Shown in pieces: positions 6,669 through 13,937 of a stretch of 21,447 nucleotides of DNA. The notes beneath the pieces were generated by a model that saw only the letters and a list, made by a program, of their open reading frames with translations, searched no databases and was not told where the DNA came from. The position numbers and the translations under genes were made by a program. The DNA is from a virus. Positions within the stretch are counted from its first letter, which is position 1; every line of letters starts with the position of its first letter. The stretch spans positions 1 through 21,447 of IMG/VR virus record IMGVR_UViG_3300025138_000448, one strand, 5' to 3'.

Positions 6669-9600
6669 ATGAAAGGAAATGTAATAGGAGATCCAATAAT
6701 TCCTGTAATAGATGAACAAATTGATATTAGACAAAAACTTCATGGTGCTGGTTATAATGAATCTTCTATTGAACGTACTCCTGAAGTATTAAATATTTTA
6801 AATAATAAAAATGCTTGGATAAAAATGGCTTCGGGGGTTGCCCTAAAAGATGATACTAGATTAAAAATCCTACAACAATCAGATACATCTGGAGATTATT
6901 TTACTGATAATGATATACCTAGTTTAAGGGGAATGGAATTAGCTAAAAACTATGTTTTATTTAACTCTACACAAGCCCTAACTCAAGGAGCAGAATTTAC
7001 AACTACGGGCACAGGAAGAGATTCTGTTACAACCCAAACCAGAGCTGCCACTTATAATACTAGAAGTGGTGTAAGAGATACAAAATCATGGGGAGGAAAT
7101 AATGATAAAATATATGGTGGAATGGGTGGTAGTAGCAGAGGATTACAACCTATCCCAGGTATTACGGGTATAAAAATTGAATCTATTAATAGGGGTTCAA
7201 TTAGAAAAGCTACTGTTAGTTTAAAAGCATACAATAAATTTCAATTTGGTGTTATTGAAGTACTTTATTTAAGATTAGGATATTTAATGATGTTAGAATG
7301 GGGGTGGGATAAGTTTGTAAGTAAAATAGACGATGATAATAAACCTGTTGTAGAAAATGTAGAATCTACAATAATAGAAAATCAATGGTTTAAAACTAAA
7401 AGTTATTCTCAATTAGAAATGCTATCACAAATAAATATTTTTGTAGACAGATATAGGGGAAATTACCAAGGGTTTTTTGGTAAAGTAAATAACTTTAGTT
7501 GGAAGTTAAATCAAGATAACACTTATGATATTACAGTAAATTTAATTACTCTTGGAAGTATAGTAGAATCAATGTCAGTTAGAGTACCTTCACCACCTAT
7601 ATCTGCTCAAGCTCTTGCACAAAGAAAATCTGCACTTAAGAATTTATATAAACTTAACCCCCCACCACCTGAAGAAGGACAAGAACCAACAACATCAACA
7701 AATTCTAATAGTGTAATTAATAATTTGGGTACGGATAGATTATCTACTTTCATTGCCCAACAAATTGAATCATTTTTTGAACAGAATCTTCAAACTAATA
7801 AAAATTATTTATATCTCCCTAATGCAATAGGACAAAGATCAGAAGATGGAAACAGTGATATAAATATTAATAGAGATAAAATTCCTCCTAATTCACGTTA
7901 TTATATAAGATTTGGAGAATTAATAGATAAAATAGAAAATAATGTAATATTACAGGTTAAAAATGGAAATTCAAATCCAATTCCTAGGGTAAAATTTGAA
8001 ACATCTGAAAAATACACTCGAATTAGTTATGAACCTAACTTAATACCTTTAGATCCTTCAATATGTATTTTTAAACCTGTATATACTGCAGATTTAGGTG
8101 TTGTAGGAAATGTAAATCTTCCTACTTTTCAAGGAATTAAAGATTATGTAAAAGAAAAAAATGGAATTTATTATGGTGAACTAATGAATGTATATCTTAA
8201 TTTAAATTTTGTATCAAAAACTTTATCTAATAATAAGGATAAAAAAGGAGATATAACATTGTTTGACTTTTTACAAAAATTATTAGACGGTATTAATAGA
8301 TGTATGGGTAATGTTTGTGATCTTAATGTTTCTTTAAAAGATGATAATATTATATATTTTTTAGATGAAAACCCAATACAAGGGTATGACTTAGTATTTC
8401 CTAAAAAAGAAACAAAGTCAGTATTTAATGTTATAGGATATAACAGTGATGGTTCTTCTACGTTTGTAAAAAATTTTAGTTTTCAAACTAAAATAACACC
8501 TAGATTATTAAATCAAATTTCTATGGGGGCAGCAGATCCAAAGTCACCAAATAATTCTACAGATTCTATTGGGTTTTTAAATCTTAATAGTGGTCTTAAA
8601 AATAGATTTGAAGAGAAATATAAAGTCGGTCCTTTAGATAAATTTATAGCCCCTGTAGATAAAGAAACGGTAGCTAAAAAAGCAGCAGCAGAAGATACTA
8701 AAAAGTATAATACATTATATGAACAATTTAAAAAAGAAGCTCAATGGACAGGAGCATCCGGATATTATGGTTGGACATATAGAGGTTATAATAAAAACTA
8801 TAGGGGAGATGAAACATCTAAATGGAGTTATAATTCTACAAATTTTGCAGATGAAACTCTTAAACAAGCTGTTATAGAAGGAATAAAACAAATTGATAAA
8901 ACTTTAGAAAATTCATTAATGGAAATTAATGAACCAAATTCTCCTGGGGTTAATGATTATCCTACTTATTTATTAGATGCATTTGGGGGAAAAGGTACTA
9001 AAAAAATACTCGTAAAAACTAAAGACTTATATGAGACAAAAACAGAACGGATTAAAATAGGAAGTGAAGGTGGAAAACCTATGTATACTTATCAAACTAC
9101 AAAAACACTTAAAAATCCTAACCAACGTACTACAGAAGTACCACCCATTGCAGGAACAGTAACCGGGCAAATAACGGGACAAGTTTTTATAGATCAAGAA
9201 GTAGGAACATCTGATGCCTTATATTGGTATTCTTCAGATAATTCAGATTTTATAGATAGAGCCCTTAATATGTGGAAAAAATATAAAGTAGCTAATGATA
9301 CAACCAATTTTGAGGTTGCTGGTCAAGTAAATGGAGGTACTGGTTTTATTCCTGTAACTTTAGAATTAACTTCTGAAGGTATAGGAGGAATAAAAATATA
9401 CAATTCTATAAAAGTAAATCAAAAATCCTTACCTTCTTCATACCCAGCTAAACTAAATTTTTTAGTAGATAAAGTAAACCATACAGTAAAAGATAATAAA
9501 TGGGAAACTTCAATTTCAACAATCTCTACACCCAGAACTACTAAGGGTGAAGCAAGAAAAGTTGTTGCAGCTAAGCAAGTTTATGTTAAAGGAAAAACTA

Positions 9601-10427
9601 AAGCTAAATCTTCTGGAGGTGGGGGAATAGTAAGACCATGGACAGGAGACCCAGCTATGGCTAAAACAATTACATCTGGTTATCCATTAATAGCACCAAC
9701 AAGTAATGGGTTAGTATATTGGGATAGGATTTTAGAACCTAAAATCCAAATAGTACTTCACCATACAGCAGGATTAAACTCAGTTGAAAGTGTTATTAAA
9801 TCTTGGTGTAGAAAAGATGAACACGTTTCTACTCATTTTATTATCCAAAGAAGTGGATTTGTAGAACAATTATTCCCATTAAAATATTATGGTAATCATT
9901 TAGGATCAAAAATTTCACCTGCCTCTTATTTACAAAAAGCTACAGTTTCTATAGAACTACAAGCCTTAGGTTATGTAAAAGTTAAAGGTGCTAGTAAAAG
10001 CAATTCTACATTTAACAAATCCTCAGTTTTTGTTCAAAGTGATAAAGAATATACTTACGAAAGACTTCAACAAGGCCAACCAGATGTACCTGTTGCAGAA
10101 CCTTATAAAATGAAACCTGATGGTACACTTGTAAAAGCAGGTGATTATAAAGGTTATGGTCTTTATCATGCTTATACTAAAAAACAAATTAATGCTTTAG
10201 CTTTTACACTAGCAAGAATTAAAGCAGCATACCCTAATATTACAATAAACTCTAGATATAGTGGTGGAAATGCTTTTTACGAACAATTTCCAGATAAAAA
10301 TAAAGTTGCTAAAACAGCTTATAGTAAAAATCGAGGTACTTTTACTCATAATTCTTACAAAACAAGTAAAAGTGATATATTCCCACAAAAAGAAATGATA
10401 GAAATGTTACAAAAATTTAACGATTAA
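6669..10427 (+). CDS. Baseplate hub protein fused to a C-terminal peptidoglycan amidase
   Basis: This 1252-residue protein has two parts. Residues 1 to about 975 look like a baseplate hub protein of marine T4-like phages, with IPGITGIKIESINRGSIRKA and LRLGYLMMLEWGWDKFV near residues 160-220. A basic, Gly-rich hinge (KSSGGGG, about 980-986) leads to an N-acetylmuramoyl-L-alanine amidase domain (amidase_2/PGRP type, about 1025-1245). The visible catalytic pattern is HHT at 1031-1033, HVSTHF with His1052 and His1056, Glu1096 in SIELQ, and His1227 followed by Lys1234 and Asp1236 in THNSYKTSKSD, an AmpD-like arrangement of zinc ligands. Such a domain cuts the cell wall during tail penetration, the job done in T4 by the gp5 lysozyme at the gp27 hub. 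The gene is 2 bases from the LysM-like gene and 1 base from the next. The amidase call is strong; gp27 equivalence is inferred. Confidence 0.82.
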   Translation: MKGNVIGDPIIPVIDEQIDIRQKLHGAGYNESSIERTPEVLNILNNKNAWIKMASGVALKDDTRLKILQQSDTSGDYFTDNDIPSLRGMELAKNYVLFNSTQALTQGAEFTTTGTGRDSVTTQTRAATYNTRSGVRDTKSWGGNNDKIYGGMGGSSRGLQPIPGITGIKIESINRGSIRKATVSLKAYNKFQFGVIEVLYLRLGYLMMLEWGWDKFVSKIDDDNKPVVENVESTIIENQWFKTKSYSQLEMLSQINIFVDRYRGNYQGFFGKVNNFSWKLNQDNTYDITVNLITLGSIVESMSVRVPSPPISAQALAQRKSALKNLYKLNPPPPEEGQEPTTSTNSNSVINNLGTDRLSTFIAQQIESFFEQNLQTNKNYLYLPNAIGQRSEDGNSDININRDKIPPNSRYYIRFGELIDKIENNVILQVKNGNSNPIPRVKFETSEKYTRISYEPNLIPLDPSICIFKPVYTADLGVVGNVNLPTFQGIKDYVKEKNGIYYGELMNVYLNLNFVSKTLSNNKDKKGDITLFDFLQKLLDGINRCMGNVCDLNVSLKDDNIIYFLDENPIQGYDLVFPKKETKSVFNVIGYNSDGSSTFVKNFSFQTKITPRLLNQISMGAADPKSPNNSTDSIGFLNLNSGLKNRFEEKYKVGPLDKFIAPVDKETVAKKAAAEDTKKYNTLYEQFKKEAQWTGASGYYGWTYRGYNKNYRGDETSKWSYNSTNFADETLKQAVIEGIKQIDKTLENSLMEINEPNSPGVNDYPTYLLDAFGGKGTKKILVKTKDLYETKTERIKIGSEGGKPMYTYQTTKTLKNPNQRTTEVPPIAGTVTGQITGQVFIDQEVGTSDALYWYSSDNSDFIDRALNMWKKYKVANDTTNFEVAGQVNGGTGFIPVTLELTSEGIGGIKIYNSIKVNQKSLPSSYPAKLNFLVDKVNHTVKDNKWETSISTISTPRTTKGEARKVVAAKQVYVKGKTKAKSSGGGGIVRPWTGDPAMAKTITSGYPLIAPTSNGLVYWDRILEPKIQIVLHHTAGLNSVESVIKSWCRKDEHVSTHFIIQRSGFVEQLFPLKYYGNHLGSKISPASYLQKATVSIELQALGYVKVKGASKSNSTFNKSSVFVQSDKEYTYERLQQGQPDVPVAEPYKMKPDGTLVKAGDYKGYGLYHAYTKKQINALAFTLARIKAAYPNITINSRYSGGNAFYEQFPDKNKVAKTAYSKNRGTFTHNSYKTSKSDIFPQKEMIEMLQKFND

Positions 10428-10428
10428 T

Positions 10429-11277
10429 ATGTATTTTCCAAAATCTCAAATAACAACTAATTTATATACTAATGGAAATGAGTACGTGTACTCAAACTCC
10501 CCAGATGGTGAATATTATATAGGGTTTTATTTTAAGACATCTAAAGGTAAATATTATACAGGAAAAAATCCTAGTGATGCTCCAATTCAAGAAATTATTT
10601 TAGAAATTCAACCTCAAACTGAAGATGCTGAAGAAGGAATAGCGGGGTCTTATACAGCAGAGGCTAATTTATATTTAGTTCCGGATATATATGCTATAAA
10701 TATTGATTTAGGTTTAGACGCAACTCCACCATTAGCACCAGTACTATCAACTAATATCCCAACAGAAGAAGATTATAAAATAGAAGAATATCAAAGATAT
10801 TTTGCATCAAAAAACAATGAACCAAAATACATAGAAATTAACAAATCTCAATTTACACAATTTAAAGATGAATTACCAACTGTAGATTATGTTATGTATG
10901 AAGTATATACCCTTCCATGGTTAATAGCAGGCAATAGAAATAAGGCTTATAATATCAATAAAAATACTGTAAAGAGGATAGAAAAAAATCTTTCATTAGT
11001 AGGATTTAGCTCTTATTTTAGAAATAGATACGATCAATATTTTAAATACACCCCGGGAGAAAATTTAAAAACTGATGGTAGTGAGTTTTTAATAGAAAAA
11101 ACAAATAAACCTTATATTGGTTTATACCATATCCACCCAACAAAAGGACCAATGGTAGGAGCACAACACATAAATACCCCACATAATTATTTAATTCCAA
11201 TTAGTGGATCAAACCAACAATATAAGGTTAACAAAATAGAAACCCAAAATAGCAATAGAATAAGTGGAGGTTACTAA
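10429..11277 (+). CDS. Putative virion protein with repeated YIGxY...KG...G motif
   Basis: This 282-residue protein was not assigned to a named family. A motif occurs twice: YIGFYFKTSKGKYYTG at residues 30-45 and YIGLYHIHPTKGPMVG at 229-244. The second copy is His-rich, with HIH and two further His in AQHINTPH. Between them lie an acidic stretch (62-70) and a Pro-rich linker (100-112). The C-terminus is Asn, Ser and Gly rich. It has no signal peptide or membrane segment. It begins 1 base after the hub-amidase gene and ends the tail run, so it is probably a baseplate or spike-associated protein. HxH pairs can hold a metal at phage spike tips, but no spike repeat is visible, so this is only a possibility. 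A promoter-like site follows at 11283. Confidence 0.6.
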   Translation: MYFPKSQITTNLYTNGNEYVYSNSPDGEYYIGFYFKTSKGKYYTGKNPSDAPIQEIILEIQPQTEDAEEGIAGSYTAEANLYLVPDIYAINIDLGLDATPPLAPVLSTNIPTEEDYKIEEYQRYFASKNNEPKYIEINKSQFTQFKDELPTVDYVMYEVYTLPWLIAGNRNKAYNINKNTVKRIEKNLSLVGFSSYFRNRYDQYFKYTPGENLKTDGSEFLIEKTNKPYIGLYHIHPTKGPMVGAQHINTPHNYLIPISGSNQQYKVNKIETQNSNRISGGY

Positions 11278-11282
11278 ATAAT

Positions 11283-11294
11283 TTCGTATATTAG
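11283..11294 (+). promoter_or_regulatory. Putative promoter for the replication module, copy 1 of TTCGTATATTA
   Basis: The 11-base string TTCGTATATTA is shared exactly with 13050-13060, upstream of the ssDNA-binding protein gene. TATATTAG resembles the Bacteroidota -7 element TAnnTTTG in part; no good -33 TTTG is seen here. It lies 19 bases before the polymerase ATG. The structural genes use a different repeated motif, so this one may mark early or middle transcription. Confidence 0.4.
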
Positions 11295-11312
11295 GGGTTA
11301 AAATAAAGGTAT

Positions 11313-12584
11313 ATGTACTGGCTTGTAGAAAACGAGGAACAGTTAAATGTTTTAATAAATAGTGGTTATAAAAAAGCGTTCATTGAGGTAATACCTTATA
11401 ATGATACAATTCACCCCGTACTAAATCATGTAAGTTTAGTGTATATTAGACCGATTAAAGCGAGTAAAGGTTTTATGGTATGTATTACGCATAGTGAATC
11501 TTTAAATGCGTTAAACACGCGTATAAACGATTTATTAAACAAGTTTGATATACTATATTGTCGTGATAAAAAAGAGATGTTACATTATTTTCCAATCAAA
11601 ACTCTTTATGACATTAATACACCTCCTAATCCGTATATACGACCTACAACACAAACACACGATTTATATTATAGACAACACAAAGATAATCCGGAGTTAA
11701 ATTTAATTATACCGATTGTCAAACATTATGAATTGTGTGAAACAATTTTTAGAGATCTAAAAGCAAATATTAACATAGAAAAAACAAAATATGATGAATT
11801 CTTTAACAGTCGAGTATCCGTGGTATTCAACGCCATCGAGAGAAGTGGCATACGTATACACAATGACACCTTCAGTGAATACTTCCACGCAGTTGACGGT
11901 AAATACGTCAACACTCAGTTCAACTTAAAAACAACAACTACTAGACCTAGTAATAAATTTAATAATGTAAATTATGCAGCACTTAATAAAGAAAATGGAT
12001 GTAGAAAAAGTTTTATACCACGTAATAATAGGTTTGTGGAAATTGATATCTCTGCTTACCATCCTAGCTTGTCTGCTCGTCTTATTGATTATGATTTTGC
12101 CGGCGTTGATATTCACAAGCATTTTGCTTCCTTATATAGAGTGGATTACAAAAAATCGAAAGAACTTACCTTCAAGCAACTCTATGGAGGCGTTTTTGAC
12201 AATTACAAAGGCCTGGAATTCTTTCAAAAAATCGAGGAATATGTAGGAGGACTTTGGGGTAAGTTTCAAAGCGATGGGTTTGTAGAATGTGAGATTTCTG
12301 GGTATAGATATGAAAAGGAAAACTTGGATAATATGAATCCACAAAAGTTATTTAATTACATATTACAAAATTTAGAAACGTCTACAAATGTGTTGATATT
12401 GTGGGATATACTTTGTATATTAAGAAAATACAAGACACAACTAGTATTATATACATATGATTCGTTTTTATTTGATGTAGATAATGAAGAAGCAGAAGTT
12501 TTAGAAGAAGTTAGAGAAGTATTTAAAAAATATAAATTAAACATAAAAGAAATAGAAGGTTATGACTACAATTTTACAGAATAA
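11313..12584 (+). CDS. Divergent family A DNA polymerase without a visible proofreading domain
   Basis: The C-terminal half of this 423-residue protein has the family A (Pol I/T7) polymerase motifs in order. Motif 1 is TTTTRPSNKFNNVNYAAL with Arg211, followed by GCRKSFIP with Arg231. Motif A is EIDISAYHPSLSARL with Asp245 as the first metal ligand. Motif B is KELTFKQLYGG, where Lys283, Phe287, Tyr291 and Gly292 match the spacing K-x3-F-x3-YG of the O helix; the usual leading Arg is Tyr. Motif C is YDS (Asp383) in place of HDE. Residues 1-150 sit where the 3'-5' exonuclease would be, but no DxE or other exonuclease motif is visible. T4 itself has a family B polymerase, so this is a non-orthologous replacement or a second polymerase. 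It opens the replication run, just after a promoter-like site. Codon use shifts sharply near 11800-11935 and 12041-12240. The palm assignment is firm; replicative role is inferred. Confidence 0.78.
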   Translation: MYWLVENEEQLNVLINSGYKKAFIEVIPYNDTIHPVLNHVSLVYIRPIKASKGFMVCITHSESLNALNTRINDLLNKFDILYCRDKKEMLHYFPIKTLYDINTPPNPYIRPTTQTHDLYYRQHKDNPELNLIIPIVKHYELCETIFRDLKANINIEKTKYDEFFNSRVSVVFNAIERSGIRIHNDTFSEYFHAVDGKYVNTQFNLKTTTTRPSNKFNNVNYAALNKENGCRKSFIPRNNRFVEIDISAYHPSLSARLIDYDFAGVDIHKHFASLYRVDYKKSKELTFKQLYGGVFDNYKGLEFFQKIEEYVGGLWGKFQSDGFVECEISGYRYEKENLDNMNPQKLFNYILQNLETSTNVLILWDILCILRKYKTQLVLYTYDSFLFDVDNEEAEVLEEVREVFKKYKLNIKEIEGYDYNFTE

Positions 12585-12591
12585 TATTAAT

Positions 12592-13029
12592 ATGTATAAT
12601 ATAGAATATGATGTCGTATCTGACATTAAAATATTAGGAGATTTGAATAATAAATTATTTTGCACTTTTACTGATTTAGATGGGTTAGATGCACTTATTG
12701 AAGATATAAAAAGTAAATATGATATTATATATAACAAGCTTTTTGTACTAGAAATAGTAGGTAAAGATGAATATGTAATTACATATAATGTTGATCAAAC
12801 TAATTTAAATTCTATCCCCGAAAATACTATCCTAGTTCATAGGAAAAAGGAATCTAATACCTTATACACTATTAATGCTTTAAACGAACTTATTAAAAAG
12901 CTTAATGGTGGTGTTGTTGATACAAGCTATAAAGTAGATTGGCAACATTATCGAAATTGTGTTTTACTTACTCAACACAATGAGTTAAATCAACTTAATA
13001 CAAAAATTTACAAAATTATTGAATTATAA
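12592..13029 (+). CDS. Conserved-looking protein of unknown function in the replication module
   Basis: The frame is open from ATG 12562, which overlaps the polymerase by 23 bases, but ATG 12592, 7 bases after the polymerase stop, is the more likely start and gives 145 residues beginning MYNIEYDVVSD. The N-terminal half is acidic with alternating strand and helix character (LFCTFTDLDGLDALIEDIKS). The C-terminal half contains LYTINALNELIKKLNGG, then VDWQHYRN and ending LNTKIYKIIEL. There are no membrane segments or recognised catalytic motifs. It lies between the polymerase and the ssDNA-binding protein, with a 75-base gap after it holding a promoter-like site, so a role in replication or its regulation is plausible but unproven. 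No name is offered. Confidence 0.62.
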   Translation: MYNIEYDVVSDIKILGDLNNKLFCTFTDLDGLDALIEDIKSKYDIIYNKLFVLEIVGKDEYVITYNVDQTNLNSIPENTILVHRKKESNTLYTINALNELIKKLNGGVVDTSYKVDWQHYRNCVLLTQHNELNQLNTKIYKIIEL

Positions 13030-13061
13030 TTTGGCTCCCCAATTTATGATTCGTATATTAC
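13030..13061 (+). promoter_or_regulatory. Putative Bacteroidota-type promoter before the gp32-like gene
   Basis: TTTG at 13030-13033 and TATATTAC at 13054-13061 are separated by 20 bases, close to the -33 TTTG and -7 TAnnTTTG arrangement of Bacteroidota sigma factors. The -7 region is part of the 11-base string TTCGTATATTA shared with 11283-11293. It would start transcription near 13066-13070, leaving a leader of about 35 bases for the gene at 13105. Confidence 0.48.
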
Positions 13062-13104
13062 AGTTACATTAACAAAAGTTATAAAATAAAAATTAGTTAC
13101 ATTT
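13062..13104 (+). promoter_or_regulatory. A/T-rich leader with direct repeat, possible gp32 autoregulation site
   Basis: The 9-base string AGTTACATT occurs at 13062-13070 and again at 13095-13103, directly against the ATG. The bases between are almost entirely A and T, with no stable hairpin. T4 gp32 represses its own translation by binding an unstructured A/U-rich leader; this leader has the same character. The function is inferred by analogy. Confidence 0.3.
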
Positions 13105-13935
13105 ATGGATTTATCAAAACTTAAACAGAAATTGGATACCCTCCAATCAAAACCACAGGGTGGTCAAAAGACCGATTACTCAACAATTTTTTGGAGACCT
13201 ACAGTAGGTAAACAACAAATTAGAATTGTACCATCTGCATATGATTCTTCAAACCCATTTACAGAACTTAAGTTCTACTATGGTATTACTAATAAAGTAA
13301 TGATTTCACCTACAAATTTTGGTGAAAAAGACCCAATTGCTCTATTTGCAGGAAAATTACGTGAAGGTGAGTATAATAAAGAAAATTATGTACTTGCAAA
13401 AAAGCTAGATGCTAAAAACCGAGTTTTTGTTCCTGTAGTAGTACGTGGAGAAGAAGATAAAGGTGTTAGACTATGGCAATTTGGAAAATTAGTATATGAA
13501 GAATTATTAGCTCTTGCAGTTGATGATGAAATTGGAGATTATACTGATATTGTAAATGGTAGAGATCTTACAGTAGAAACAGTAGGACCAGAAGCAACTG
13601 GAACTCCTTATAATAAATCATCAGTTAGAGTAAGATTAAAAACATCCCCACTTAGTGAAGATGCTTCATTAGTAGAAAAATGGGGTAATGACCAACCTAA
13701 CCCTAAGGAATTATTTAAAAGATTTACATTTGATGAAATGAAATCAGCACTAGAACAGTGGTTATCACCAGAAGATGAAGGTAGTGAAGAAGAAGTTGCT
13801 ACACCAGTTGCAACTCAACCTTCAACAAACTTTAGTTTAGATACTTCAAAAGCCAAACAAAGTAAAGTAGATCAATTTGATTCATTATTTGATGATAAGG
13901 CTAGTAGTAATAAAGTTGATGATCTACCGTTTTAA
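13105..13935 (+). CDS. gp32: Single-stranded DNA-binding protein, T4 gp32-like
   Basis: This 276-residue protein begins with a Lys-rich segment (MDLSKLKQKLDTLQSK) like the cooperative N-terminal domain of gp32, followed by an OB-fold-like core (about 25-220) with YSTIFWRPTVGKQQIRIVPS and FTELKFYYGI, many aromatic and basic residues. From about residue 226 it turns acidic and low complexity (EDEGSEEEVATP) and ends in DDLPF. T4 gp32 has a zinc site with Cys and His; this protein has no cysteine at all, so the zinc site is missing. The DDLPF tip resembles the DDDIPF tip by which bacterial SSB recruits partners. It protects ssDNA and organises UvsX, helicase and polymerase. The following uvsX gene starts 2 bases later. 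Name by family resemblance and context. Confidence 0.8.
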   Translation: MDLSKLKQKLDTLQSKPQGGQKTDYSTIFWRPTVGKQQIRIVPSAYDSSNPFTELKFYYGITNKVMISPTNFGEKDPIALFAGKLREGEYNKENYVLAKKLDAKNRVFVPVVVRGEEDKGVRLWQFGKLVYEELLALAVDDEIGDYTDIVNGRDLTVETVGPEATGTPYNKSSVRVRLKTSPLSEDASLVEKWGNDQPNPKELFKRFTFDEMKSALEQWLSPEDEGSEEEVATPVATQPSTNFSLDTSKAKQSKVDQFDSLFDDKASSNKVDDLPF

Positions 13936-13937
13936 AT

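Noticed and set aside
11726-12544. Several minus-strand frames of 62-70 codons across the polymerase gene
   Set aside because: Their clustering reflects the unusual T/C-ending codons of the polymerase, which remove stops on the opposite strand; none shows a motif or a sensible start context.
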